Shown: piece by piece, positions 50,080 through 59,168 of the stretch
Numbering within the stretch: position 1 is the stretch's first letter
Layout of the letters: every line of letters begins with the position of its first letter
Assembly: GCF_008639165.1 (NCBI RefSeq)
Contig: NZ_CP029197.1
Location: 7,878,001-7,942,000, forward strand
DNA length: 64,000 nucleotides
Reading direction: 5' to 3'
Source of the DNA: Streptomyces venezuelae ATCC 10712
Lineage (GTDB): Bacteria > Actinomycetota > Actinomycetes > Streptomycetales > Streptomycetaceae
The notes under the pieces: model-generated
Database searches by the model: none
The model's input: the letters and a program-made list of their open reading frames with translations, nothing else
What the model was told of the DNA's origin: nothing
Program-made: the position numbers and the translations under genes

Positions 50080-51815
50080 TCCTCTGGTACCAGATCGACT
50101 TCCCGAAGATGATGCTCAAAATCTCGAACGACGTCCGCAGCGGGTCCGTCCTTGCCGACGCCGAGATCGTGATCAAGTACGCGATCGGTGAGGCGGGAAC
50201 GTTCGAGATCACCTTCGCGGACCTGCCGCTCCTCGTCCAGGAGAAGCTGACGAGCGAGCTCGCGAAGGACACCGGCCCGGAAGGCGGTGTCATCGTCGAC
50301 ATCCACCTCGGCTATCTCGACGACCCGTCCGGGCGGGCCGTGGCCCTGACGGGCCGGGTCGAAGAGATCAAGTCGGCGACCCGGTTCCCTCCGCTCGGCA
50401 TGCGACTCACCGGGCACGAGGAGGCGGCGCACCGGCTGCTCAACCACACCGACCCGGGCACCCATCCACCCGAGGCCGTCATCTCGCGGAAGGCGTCGAC
50501 GCCCTACGACGCGGCCAAGGACATCGTCGCCCTCGCCGGGGTCCCCCTGGAAGGCCCGGAAGAGCCCGACGCCCCCGAACGCCCGATCAACAAGAGGGGC
50601 AAGAACTCCTTCGCGCTCCTCACCGGAATGGCCTCCGACTGCGGCTACGAGGTCCTCGTCCAGGACGGGAAGGTCCAGTGCGGGATGACCCTCAGCCATC
50701 CGCCCACCGACAGCAGGTTCCCCTTCATCCCCCCGGACGCCCTGCTCGCGGCCGCGATGCTCTCCGAGGACTGTCTCGTGGCGTACGCGACGATGACCGT
50801 GGCCCGGATGGCCGAGTTCAAACCCGGGCAGCTGGAGGCGGTCGGCAAACAGTCGGTGGTCGCCGACAAGCCGGAACCGGACAAGGTGGAGCTCTTCGAC
50901 TTCACGGTGCTCGGCGTCCCCACCTTCCGGGCGGGCCTCATGGTGGCCGCCGGAGTCGAGGGCTACCAGAAGGCGCTCATGAACTTCCGCGTCCTCCAGC
51001 TCACCCATACGTTCTCGCCGCGGAACGGCTACACCTGCACCGGCCGCGCCGTCGAGTTCAGCGGGATCGGCGGCAACAACCGGCGCAGCGAGCTCGCCCG
51101 CAAGGCGAGTCCGCAGTCGATCGCCGACCTGATCTCCGGCAAGGCCCAGGAGCGGGCCGCCGCGCACCCCTCCGTCGACGTCGGTGAGATAGACAAGGCC
51201 ACGCCGGACAAGCGGGTGGCGAGCGTGATGGTCGGCCAGTCGACCGATTACGCCAAGGCGTCGCCCAGCGTGGAACTGCCCGTCACCGGAGCGACCGGGG
51301 AGCGGTACGACAGGCCCGTCGCGTCCCCGTTCGCCTGGCACAACGTCGGTCTTTCGGTCCCGGTGTACCGGGGCATGCGCGCCCTCCTCAACCAGGTCAG
51401 GGACGACCCCGACGACACCGTGGTGACGGGCTTCCTGTGGCCCAACGACCCCCAGACGGAGCGTCCGAAGTCCAAGGAGGGCGACTGGTGGCTCTGCCTG
51501 CCCACCGACCTGACCGTCGGCAGCGCGCCCAAACCGACCGGGAAGGGCGCCAACGACCTGATCGCCGCGGACGGCCGGCGGGTCGTGGAGGCGATCGGTC
51601 TGAAGATCGCGATCGGCGAGAACGCCTGCTCACCGGTGGGCGACCGCCCCACCGAGGGGGACGCCGAAGTCTTCCTGCTCACCCACAAGTCGGGCACCAC
51701 GGTCCAGATCGCCGCCGACGGAAAGGTCACCGTCGACGGGGGAGCGCAGGACGTGGTGCTCAAGTCCGGCGGAGTGACCCTCACGATCGGCAACGGAAAG
51801 GTGGCGATCAGCTGA
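50070..51815 (+). CDS. Baseplate hub protein (gpD/VgrG-type)
   Basis: 581 residues from an ATG that lies 10 bases inside the previous gene. The N-terminal half has the hub pattern: IVIKYAIGEAGTFEITFADLP, VVDIHLGYLDDPSGRAVALTGRV, ISRKASTPYDAAKDIVALAGVPL, YEVLVQDGKVQC. This is the beta-barrel arrangement of gp27/gpD-type hubs. The last 60 residues (LLTHKSGTTVQIAADGKVTVDGGAQDVVL, ending VTLTIGNGKVAIS) are short valine-glycine strand repeats typical of the triple-stranded beta-helix at the end of VgrG/gp5 spikes. It should form the trimeric hub at the tip of the tube and carry the PAAR-like tip encoded next. Confidence 0.75.
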   Translation: MGVILWYQIDFPKMMLKISNDVRSGSVLADAEIVIKYAIGEAGTFEITFADLPLLVQEKLTSELAKDTGPEGGVIVDIHLGYLDDPSGRAVALTGRVEEIKSATRFPPLGMRLTGHEEAAHRLLNHTDPGTHPPEAVISRKASTPYDAAKDIVALAGVPLEGPEEPDAPERPINKRGKNSFALLTGMASDCGYEVLVQDGKVQCGMTLSHPPTDSRFPFIPPDALLAAAMLSEDCLVAYATMTVARMAEFKPGQLEAVGKQSVVADKPEPDKVELFDFTVLGVPTFRAGLMVAAGVEGYQKALMNFRVLQLTHTFSPRNGYTCTGRAVEFSGIGGNNRRSELARKASPQSIADLISGKAQERAAAHPSVDVGEIDKATPDKRVASVMVGQSTDYAKASPSVELPVTGATGERYDRPVASPFAWHNVGLSVPVYRGMRALLNQVRDDPDDTVVTGFLWPNDPQTERPKSKEGDWWLCLPTDLTVGSAPKPTGKGANDLIAADGRRVVEAIGLKIAIGENACSPVGDRPTEGDAEVFLLTHKSGTTVQIAADGKVTVDGGAQDVVLKSGGVTLTIGNGKVAIS

Positions 51816-52189
51816 TGCCCCTCGTACTCGTCGAAGGCGCGATCATCGAGTGCACCCACCAGGGCAGGCTCAGGCTCGCCGCGGGCGACCCCCGGGTCAC
51901 CGTCAAGGGCAGGGGAGTCGTCCTCGCCGGCAAGGAGAACGGCCTCACGTTCGGCTCCGCCGCCGCACCCGTACCCGGCATGATCACACCCTGCACCGCG
52001 CCCACCCCCGCAGCGCCCAAGGCCTGCACCATCACGGTCCCGGCGACCCCCGACGGATGGTCGAAGAAGCTGACCGTCGGCGGTACCCCGGTCCTGCTGG
52101 CCACGGCCTTCGGGGTCACCGTGAGCGGACAGGGACCAGGGCAGTGGAAGGTCGCGGACCCGGGCCAGACCGTGCTGGAGACCCTCTGA
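51815..52189 (+). CDS. PAAR-like spike tip protein
   Basis: 124 residues from an ATG that shares one base with the hub stop (TGATG). It starts MPLVLVEGAIIECTHQGRLRL, the beginning of PAAR-like/DUF4280 proteins, with an early Cys-His pair. Two further cysteines (C69, C78) in the middle Ala/Pro-rich segment, and the ending VGGTPVLLATAFGVTVSG, complete the pattern. PAAR-type proteins sharpen the spike, often with a bound metal, and can be fused to effectors. This one has no effector extension. Immediate downstream position of the hub is diagnostic. Confidence 0.7.
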   Translation: MPLVLVEGAIIECTHQGRLRLAAGDPRVTVKGRGVVLAGKENGLTFGSAAAPVPGMITPCTAPTPAAPKACTITVPATPDGWSKKLTVGGTPVLLATAFGVTVSGQGPGQWKVADPGQTVLETL

Positions 52190-52254
52190 TGACCCGGACC
52201 GCGCTGGAGACCCCGTCGACGACCCCGGCCGTGCTGGAGATCCTCAGATGACCG
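52170..52254 (+). repeat. About 30-bp tandem repeat with a 20-codon frame joining the PAAR-like and gp25-like genes
   Basis: CCGTGCTGGAGA-type units occur at 52170, 52199 and 52229. The first and third, 59 bp apart, include a GATGACC that ends one gene and starts the next. The result is a mini-frame (52189-52251, MTRTALETPSTTPAVLEILR) coupled to both neighbours by TGATG and ATGA overlaps. It looks like a duplicated gene junction rather than a selected peptide. Confidence 0.65.
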
Positions 52255-52913
52255 GCAACGAACCCCTGGCACCGCGCGAGGACCCCCCAGCCGGCGGCGG
52301 CGCCCTGGACCTCCCCGGCGGACAGACCGCCGACGCCCTCAGGGGCGGCCCCTCGCCGTCCGCCGCACCCCGAAGGCCAGGCTTCCGCGTCTCGTCGGCC
52401 GTCCCGGAACTCGCCGCCGCCATCCGCCCGTACCTCGCCGGCGACGCCGTACGCGAAGGCGCCCCGAGCCTCGGCCGCAGCCTCGCCCTCGACGACGGGG
52501 ACCTCGTCATCGACGGACGCTCCCACGACCTGGCCCTCGTCGCCGGCGCCGACGCCCTGGGCCAGGCGCTGGAACTGGCCGTCGCCACCCAGACCGGCAG
52601 CGACCCGCTCAACGTCCGGTTCGGCTTCGACCGCCTGGCCATCAGCGCCTACGCCGACGACCTGACCACCCGCAAGGAGTTCCTCACCATGGAACTCGTC
52701 CGCTGCCTCAGCACGGACCTCCGCGTCACCGACGTGCGCGAGGTGTTCTACGACGACGACCCGCGCTACCGGGAACTGCTCCCCGGACTCGACGACGAGG
52801 CCCACCGCCGGGAGATCGCCGCCGCGCACGCGGCACGCCTCTACACGGTCTACGCCGTCGTCGACACCGTCGCGAACACCCCAGTCACCCTGCGAGCAAG
52901 GGGGACCCCATGA
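52248..52913 (+). CDS. gp25-like baseplate wedge/sheath-initiator protein
   Basis: 221 residues. The first 45 residues are a Pro/Gly-rich extension. The core has GRSLALDDGDLVIDGRSHDLALV, GADALGQALELAVATQTGSDPLNVRFGFDRL and DLTTRKEFLTMELVRCLSTDLRVTDVREV, the order of segments in GPW/gp25 proteins, including the arginine-containing helix. In other contractile tails this protein initiates the sheath and joins the J-type wedge encoded next. Its stop overlaps the J gene by 4 bases. The two segments after the core are variable. Confidence 0.65.
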   Translation: MTGNEPLAPREDPPAGGGALDLPGGQTADALRGGPSPSAAPRRPGFRVSSAVPELAAAIRPYLAGDAVREGAPSLGRSLALDDGDLVIDGRSHDLALVAGADALGQALELAVATQTGSDPLNVRFGFDRLAISAYADDLTTRKEFLTMELVRCLSTDLRVTDVREVFYDDDPRYRELLPGLDDEAHRREIAAAHAARLYTVYAVVDTVANTPVTLRARGTP

Positions 52914-54235
52914 CCTCCGAGGAACGGTTCGGCGTCGGCGAGGACGGGTTCGTCGTCAAGGGCATCGACCGGATCATCGCCGACCAGCAGACCCGCGCCC
53001 GGGCCATGTTCGGCGACGACGTCGACCTCACGTCGGGCAGCGCCCTGCGCAAGGTCCTGGACGCCGCGGCCTTCGACACCCACGAGCTGTGGCGGGCGCT
53101 GGAATCCCAGTACTACGGCACCTTCGTCAGCACCGCCCAGGGCCCCGGCCTGGACCTGCTCGGCTGCGACCTGGGCCTGCACCGCCGCGAACTGCGCGCC
53201 CGGGGGACCGTCATCCTCGCGATCGAGAAAGGAGAAACCGACCGCCGCTACGCCTTCCCGCAGGGCACGGTCTTCGTGACCGAACCCGCGCCGGGCAAAG
53301 CCGTCCTGGCCTTCCGGAGCGCCCGCGCCGCCATCCTCTCCGCGGAACAGCCGACCGCCACCGTCGAGGTCGAGGCCGTCACACGCGGTGCCACCGGGAA
53401 CATCAACCAGAGTACGACGCTGCGACTCGACCACGAATGGGCCCGGCACAACCTCAACCTGGGCACCGTCGAGGTCAAGGTCGTCGTGCAACAGTCCTTC
53501 CACGGCGGTGACCTCGGCGAGTCCGACGCCGCCTACCGGGCCCGCCTGCTCGGCGTCCCCCGCACCGTGTGGACCCAGGAAGCGCTGCTCGCCCAGGTGC
53601 TCGACGTGAACGGCGTACGGGACGCGGCGATCTTCGACCCCCTCGGCGGGGTCGAGGCCACCCGGCGCGCCTTCGGCACCTTCAATTTCGGCAACCGCGC
53701 CTTCTCCCGGGAACGCCAGACCGGCTCCCCCTACTTCTTCGACATCGTCGTCGCCGCCGAACCCGGCTGGCCGTGGAACAGCGGCGAGGCGCTCATCCCC
53801 GGCGTGTACGACGAGGTCCTCGACGTCGTACGGCAGTGGCGGCCGGTGTCGGTCTTCCCCGACATCCTCGCCGCCAACCAGGTCGACGTCGGGATACGCG
53901 CCACCCTGGTCGTCGAGGCCGGCCACGACGAGGAAGCCGTCAAGGGCGCGATCCTCGACGCCGTACGCGCCTCCGTCAACCGGCTCCGGCTCGGTCACGG
54001 CGTGCTCCACTCCGACATCGTCCTCAGCGCCCGCACCGCCGCGGGCGTCGTGGACGTGCAGCACCTGCGGCTGCGCCGTTTCGCGCCCGCCTTCGGCCAG
54101 ACCCACTACGGCGGTGCCACCTACGGCGGGTCCCAGGAACTGTCCGTCGGCGAGAACCTGAACCTCGCCCCTGACGAGATCGCCCGCTTCTCCGTGGACA
54201 CCTCCATGGCCGACCTCCAGGTCGTGATCACATGA
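52910..54235 (+). CDS. Baseplate J/gp47 family wedge protein
   Basis: 441 residues. The N-terminal half has IIADQQTRARAMFGDDVDLTSGSALRKVLDAAA, then GPGLDLLGCDLGLHRREL, and the conserved middle GNINQSTTLRLDH with GESDAAYRARLLG-like EWARHNLN. ALLAQVLDVNGVRDAAIFDPLGG and VGIRATLVVEAGHDEEAVKGAILDAV follow. These are the standard segments of the baseplate J family, which forms the wedges that change shape to trigger sheath contraction. Size (about 440 residues) and position between the gp25-like and tail-protein genes agree. ATGA overlaps occur at both ends. Confidence 0.82.
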   Translation: MTSEERFGVGEDGFVVKGIDRIIADQQTRARAMFGDDVDLTSGSALRKVLDAAAFDTHELWRALESQYYGTFVSTAQGPGLDLLGCDLGLHRRELRARGTVILAIEKGETDRRYAFPQGTVFVTEPAPGKAVLAFRSARAAILSAEQPTATVEVEAVTRGATGNINQSTTLRLDHEWARHNLNLGTVEVKVVVQQSFHGGDLGESDAAYRARLLGVPRTVWTQEALLAQVLDVNGVRDAAIFDPLGGVEATRRAFGTFNFGNRAFSRERQTGSPYFFDIVVAAEPGWPWNSGEALIPGVYDEVLDVVRQWRPVSVFPDILAANQVDVGIRATLVVEAGHDEEAVKGAILDAVRASVNRLRLGHGVLHSDIVLSARTAAGVVDVQHLRLRRFAPAFGQTHYGGATYGGSQELSVGENLNLAPDEIARFSVDTSMADLQVVIT

Positions 54236-57200
54236 GCAGCCCGCGCCCCTGCGGACGCCCCCGCTTCCGGGACCCGCTCCCCGGCGGCGCCCTCGCCGTC
54301 ATGCGGGGCGCCCTCCCCGCCCCGTACGACCGGGGGATGGAGCGCATGACCGTGGTGCTCGACCGGGCGCAGGGCAGCGAGAACGTCCCCGTCCCGAAGT
54401 TCGACTTCACCCGCTACGAGCGCTTCTACGGCACACCGCCCGCATCCCCCCGCTACCTGCTCGCCCCCCGGCAGGACATCCCCCGACCCCTCGCTGTCCA
54501 GGTCTCCTACACCCGGTCCAAGGTCACGGCCGAGAAGCCCGTGGTCGTACGGTTCCCGGCGGGCCACCCGGCCGGAAGGGCGATGACCATCCCGATCCCC
54601 GGCGACGCGGACGTCACCGACCAACTGGAACTCGTCGAACTCGCCCCCTTCCCGCCCGACCGGTCCTTCGGCACAGTCACGTGGGAGGTCACCGCACTGC
54701 TCGGGAACCTGGCCAAACTACTCTGGGTCATCGGAGCCGAACACGAACTCGTCGCCGAACACCTCAGGGACGTGACGGCACAGCGGAACACCGCGACCGC
54801 GCACGGCGTCAGCCTGGACCTCCTCGGCCTCGACCTGGGCGCACCCCGCTTCCCGCCCAGACCGCACACGGTCGACGACGCCACGATCGCGCTCTTCCAC
54901 CTCGACGACGTCCCCCCGGCCGGCCCCAACGGGATCCCGGACCCCGACGACGAGGTGACCACCGTCGTCGACTCCGCCGCCCCCGGCCGACAAGGGCGCA
55001 ACACCGGCGGCCGCAGCGGCCGGACCGGACGCTTCGCCCACGCCTTCGGCTTCGGGCCGGACAAGAGCCTCGTCACCGTCGACGACGCCCCGGCCTTCGC
55101 CCTCCCGGCCACCGCCGCCCTCACCGTCGAAGCGGTCGTGCGGACCGACCGGACCACCACGACCGGAGCCGTCGTCGCCAAGCGCCGGAAGCTCAACACC
55201 CGTGCGGACGCGGGCTGGTCCCTGACCGTGGGCACCTTCCGCGGCATCGACCGCAACGTCCGCTTCAGCCTCTCCGACGGCAGCACCGAGGCCGAGGTCT
55301 TCGCCGACCGCGACCTCGGCGACGGCGCCTTCCACCACATCGCGGGCGCGCTCTCCCGCGCGGACGGCGCCTCCACCGTCCTGCTCCACGTCGACGGGAA
55401 GGAGGTGGCCCGCCAGCCCCTCAAGACCCCCCTCGGCGCCCTGACCAGCACCGCCGAGCTCGTGATCGGGCGTGGCACGGAAGCCCGGGGAGACGGCGAC
55501 ATCACCGCGCAGTACACGGGCCTCATCGAGGAGGTACGCGTCTCCGGCACGGCCCGCGACACCTTCGACCCGGTCACCGGGGAATCCGACGAGCAGTACC
55601 GCCGCCGGCTCCGGATCTTCCACCGCTGGCTCCTGCCCACCCCCGACCGGCTCCAGGCCGCGGTGAACGCGGCCGCCGGCGCGATCGCCGCCGCCCCGGC
55701 GGACCCCGATCCCTTCGTGGTGCGGGAAGCGGGCGCCACCGTGGCCACCGGCGGACTGCCCCTGCGCGTCCTGCCGACGACCCTCCCGGTAGGCCAGTCC
55801 CTCACCGCCGAGGGCGAGTTCGGCACGCCCGAGGAAGCCACGGTCGGCACCGCCGCCCGCGACGAACCCGACTTCGACCCCGCCTGGCTGATCAGCTGCC
55901 CCGACCGGGCAGGACTGACCTTCGAGGACGACGGCGACGGCCGCCGGACGCAACTCGTCGTCCTCGACGCCCTCGACGCCCTTCTCAGCCGCCTCGCCGA
56001 CCTCGACCCCCCCGCCGACGGCGACCCCGCGGACCCGAGCGAACCCGCCCCCCGCGCGCTGCACGTCCTCAAGGCGTACGACCCCACCTCCACCGGCCTG
56101 CACGGAGTCGGGCGCGCCGTCCTGCTCACCCACACGCCCGACATCAGCCCCGCACGGCTCGGAGCCCTCGCCCACGCGGCCGGCTTCGGCTGGGTCCACC
56201 ACACCAAGGAAGGCCACGTCTACGCCGCCCAGCCGCGCGGCGAGGTCTTCCGCATCACCACGCCCGCCACGGACGCATCCCCCGGCCCGCCGGACGTCAC
56301 TGTGGGCGGCGCCCTCGCACTCGGCGTGGAGCCCGACCCCTCCCGGATCACCGACGCCGAGATCCGGTGGTCCGTCCTCCGCTCGGGAGCCGGCAATGCC
56401 GCGTTCCCGCCGCGCGCGCCGGGCACCCTGCACGCCCTCGCCGCCGGTGACGTCTGGGTCCGCGTCGAGGTCGTGCGGCACGGGCACGTCGCCAGCGGGA
56501 CCCGCCGGATCCGGATCGGCCTGTCCGACACCTCCCTCACGGCCGGGCGGAGCATCAGCGGCACCGGCCGCCTCGACGCGGCCGAGGCGGCCGCGGCGGG
56601 CCCGCCCACCGACGACTTCGACCCGGACATGCTGCGGGTACGCACCGACGACCTCGGCCCGGCGCCGCGCCTCGTCGACTACCGCGACGAGCCCGGGAAC
56701 CGGATGATGCAACGCGTCACCGGCGAGGCCCTCGACCGACTGCTCGCCCTGCTCGCGGGCACGGCCGGCAAGCTCGAGGTACGCCGCTCGTACGTCCCGG
56801 AGGACGAGGGCGAGCCGCCGCCGGGCGACGCCGGCGAGACCGACCCCGACGCCGCCCTCCACGCCCAGGGCCGGGCCCTGAGGCTCCGTCACACCACGCT
56901 GACCGCCCCGGCGCTCGCGGCACGTGCCTTCGCGGCCGGCTTCGACCACATCCGCGTCGACCCGGCCCCGCCCACCGAGCCGGACGGGCCCGAGACCGTG
57001 CGCGTCGCCGTCGCCGCCGGAGAGCAACTCGCGGTGACCCGCCCGAGCGCCGCAGGAGCCGGGGAGCCCGCCCCGGGCGCGGCGGTGGAGCCCGTCGAGG
57101 TCGAGGCCGGAAAGTCCGTCCTGGTGGAGGCAGCCCCCGCCGCCGAACCCGCCGCCGCGTGCTTCGCCCCGGACGGCTCGCGGGTCTTCCTGGCCGAGCC

Positions 57201-58542
57201 GGGCACGCACCGGATCACCTCCTTCACCCTCAAAGCGCATGCCGGGCGCCCCGCTCCCGAGATGCGTCTCGACACGTCACGCCGGGTGGACCTGTTCCCG
57301 GGAGCCCTCGCCTTCGGCGGCGGACACCTCTTCGTGGCGCACGAACCGCGCGGCCGCGTCGCGGTGCTCAACCCGGCGGACCTCACGCCGGCCACCACCC
57401 CGCCGGAGATCCTCTGTCCCCTCCCTACAGCGCTGGCGACGGACGCCGACAGGCTCTACGTCGGTTGCGGCGACAAGACCCTGCGGGCCTTCGCCCTGAC
57501 GACGGGCCAGCCCGCGGGCACGCTGTCGCTCCCCGCCGTGCCGAGATCCCTCGTGGTCGCTGCCGGGAGCCCCTCCCTGTACGCCGTCCTCGACGACGGT
57601 CACTGGTGCCGCGTGGAGCGCGCGACGCTGACCCTGCGCGAGAAGGCCGACACCCACGACACAGGAGCCCGCGCCGCCGCCGTCACGGCCGACGGGAAGA
57701 AGCTGTACGTGATCTGCCCGGGGGCGGACCCGGACAGGGACGGAGCGGTCCGGGTCTACCGCCCGCCCGACGCGGACCCCAAGGCCGAGATCGGCGGGTT
57801 CCCCGCCGGCGCCGCCCCGGCGGCGCTGAGCCTGAGCGGCGACGGGAAGCTGCTGTTCGTGGCGACGGAGGGTGCGCCCCCGGCGGTCGGGCGCGTGCAC
57901 GTCGTGGACGTCGCCACCGGCGTCCGCCTGCCGCTGGTGTTCAGCCCGGGCCGGGGTGGCACGGCGCTGGCCGCGAGCCCCGCCGGGACCCCGTACCCGC
58001 CCTGCCTCGTCATGGCTCCGCGGCACGGCGGCACCGTGCTCCTCGCCGACCTCGCACCCCTCCGCGAGGACCCGCCGGGACCGCCACGGCTCGACGCCGA
58101 GCTTCCGCTGGGCACCGGCACGGGCGAGGTACTCGCGTGGTCGGCCGTCCCGCACGGCCGCGGCACCGCCGAACCGGTGACGCCCCACGCCCCGGTGTCC
58201 GCGGTCCTCGGCCGCACGCCCGGGCGGGTCATGCTCCGGGCCGCCTACCTCCCCGGTGAAGGGCTGCGGCCGTACCAGTGCGAGATCCGGCTCAAGCCCG
58301 ATCTTGAGTCGAACCCCGACGCGGCCGTCACGAAGGAGCAGTACGACCTGATCCTCAACGTCCTCAACTGGTTCCACCCGCTCGGGGTGGAATGCCGCAC
58401 GGACCACCTGCGGGCCCTGGCGGACATCGATCCGAAGGGAGAGGAGGAGGGGCCGCGCCTCTACACCTTCCCGACGTATCACGTCACGGATCCCTTCTCG
58501 TCCCCGTTCATCCACCTGCGCAAGGACGACCGTCATGACTGA
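54232..58542 (+). CDS. Giant baseplate/tail protein with LamG-like domain and beta-propeller
   Basis: 1436 residues. The first 200 residues (ending EHELVAEHLRDVTAQRNTATAHGVSLDLLGLDLG) resemble tail protein I, which attaches fibres to the wedge. A LamG/concanavalin-type domain covers about 217-443 (FAHAFGFGPDKSLVTVDDAPAF, FHHIAGALSRADGASTVLLHVDGKEV). It contains an insertion-type segment EQYRRRLRIFHRWLLPTPDRLQAAV. Strand-rich repeats with PLPVGQS and FDPAWL-like or FDPDMLRV-like units follow (about 490-900). A beta-propeller with YVGCGDKTLRAFAL, LYAVLDDGHWCRV and LYVICPGADPDRDG blades spans about 970-1315. The tail-protein C-terminus YDLILNVLNWFHPLGVECRTDHLRA is at about 1385-1410. The sugar/protein-binding domains point to target recognition. 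Confidence 0.7.
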   Translation: MSSPRPCGRPRFRDPLPGGALAVMRGALPAPYDRGMERMTVVLDRAQGSENVPVPKFDFTRYERFYGTPPASPRYLLAPRQDIPRPLAVQVSYTRSKVTAEKPVVVRFPAGHPAGRAMTIPIPGDADVTDQLELVELAPFPPDRSFGTVTWEVTALLGNLAKLLWVIGAEHELVAEHLRDVTAQRNTATAHGVSLDLLGLDLGAPRFPPRPHTVDDATIALFHLDDVPPAGPNGIPDPDDEVTTVVDSAAPGRQGRNTGGRSGRTGRFAHAFGFGPDKSLVTVDDAPAFALPATAALTVEAVVRTDRTTTTGAVVAKRRKLNTRADAGWSLTVGTFRGIDRNVRFSLSDGSTEAEVFADRDLGDGAFHHIAGALSRADGASTVLLHVDGKEVARQPLKTPLGALTSTAELVIGRGTEARGDGDITAQYTGLIEEVRVSGTARDTFDPVTGESDEQYRRRLRIFHRWLLPTPDRLQAAVNAAAGAIAAAPADPDPFVVREAGATVATGGLPLRVLPTTLPVGQSLTAEGEFGTPEEATVGTAARDEPDFDPAWLISCPDRAGLTFEDDGDGRRTQLVVLDALDALLSRLADLDPPADGDPADPSEPAPRALHVLKAYDPTSTGLHGVGRAVLLTHTPDISPARLGALAHAAGFGWVHHTKEGHVYAAQPRGEVFRITTPATDASPGPPDVTVGGALALGVEPDPSRITDAEIRWSVLRSGAGNAAFPPRAPGTLHALAAGDVWVRVEVVRHGHVASGTRRIRIGLSDTSLTAGRSISGTGRLDAAEAAAAGPPTDDFDPDMLRVRTDDLGPAPRLVDYRDEPGNRMMQRVTGEALDRLLALLAGTAGKLEVRRSYVPEDEGEPPPGDAGETDPDAALHAQGRALRLRHTTLTAPALAARAFAAGFDHIRVDPAPPTEPDGPETVRVAVAAGEQLAVTRPSAAGAGEPAPGAAVEPVEVEAGKSVLVEAAPAAEPAAACFAPDGSRVFLAEPGTHRITSFTLKAHAGRPAPEMRLDTSRRVDLFPGALAFGGGHLFVAHEPRGRVAVLNPADLTPATTPPEILCPLPTALATDADRLYVGCGDKTLRAFALTTGQPAGTLSLPAVPRSLVVAAGSPSLYAVLDDGHWCRVERATLTLREKADTHDTGARAAAVTADGKKLYVICPGADPDRDGAVRVYRPPDADPKAEIGGFPAGAAPAALSLSGDGKLLFVATEGAPPAVGRVHVVDVATGVRLPLVFSPGRGGTALAASPAGTPYPPCLVMAPRHGGTVLLADLAPLREDPPGPPRLDAELPLGTGTGEVLAWSAVPHGRGTAEPVTPHAPVSAVLGRTPGRVMLRAAYLPGEGLRPYQCEIRLKPDLESNPDAAVTKEQYDLILNVLNWFHPLGVECRTDHLRALADIDPKGEEEGPRLYTFPTYHVTDPFSSPFIHLRKDDRHD

Positions 58543-59125
58543 GCGCTACGTACCCCAGTTCAGCCACAAGGACTGGATCGACAACCAGGACCGTGTCCAG
58601 GCGGGCGGCGAGAACGGACTCAACAGCCGTTTCCACCAGCTGGAAGCCGAGTTCCTGGGGCTGGCGGAGAACCAGATCAACCCGATGTTGGACGTGCTGG
58701 GGACGCCGACGAGACATCTCACGCTGGTGCCCGCCCTGCACAGCTACGCCAAAGACGGGATCGCCGTACCGGGATGGGAGCAGGCCGTCGACATGGTCGC
58801 GAAGCCGGCCAACGTGGCTGAGGCGCACGGTTTCATGAACATCGTGCTGCCGGACGGCGTTCAGGTGCGGTCCCTGCTCGTGACCGGATCCAATCAGTCC
58901 TCCACAGGCACACTGACGGTGAGTCTCGACGGCCGGGAGATCGGCAACAACGACGCGGGTACCAAGAGGTTCGTCAGTTCCACGAAGCTCGGCATCCCCG
59001 CCCCGCCCGCGGAAGAGGTGCGGATAAAGAACGAATCGATCCGTTACTACCTGACGGTCGAGGTGGTCGGTGCGGAACTGACGAAACCGGTGAAGGTCTT
59101 CTGCGTCCAACTCGTCTACCAGTGA
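58535..59125 (+). CDS. Tail-fibre-associated protein
   Basis: 196 residues, overlapping the previous gene by 8 bases. It starts MTERYVPQFSHKDWIDNQDR, then AGGENGLNSRFHQLEAEFLGLAENQI, a helical start seen in fibre-adaptor proteins of tail-like particles. The C-terminal half is a small beta-sandwich (VLPDGVQVRSLLVTGSNQSSTGTLTVSL, IRYYLTVEVVGAEL). The order adaptor-then-fibre and spacing of 43 bases to the next gene suggest it links the fibre to the baseplate protein. Function is inferred from position. Confidence 0.55.
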   Translation: MTERYVPQFSHKDWIDNQDRVQAGGENGLNSRFHQLEAEFLGLAENQINPMLDVLGTPTRHLTLVPALHSYAKDGIAVPGWEQAVDMVAKPANVAEAHGFMNIVLPDGVQVRSLLVTGSNQSSTGTLTVSLDGREIGNNDAGTKRFVSSTKLGIPAPPAEEVRIKNESIRYYLTVEVVGAELTKPVKVFCVQLVYQ

Positions 59126-59168
59126 GCTGTCCGGATCCCCGTTCGGCGCACCAGGAGAGGAAACGATC

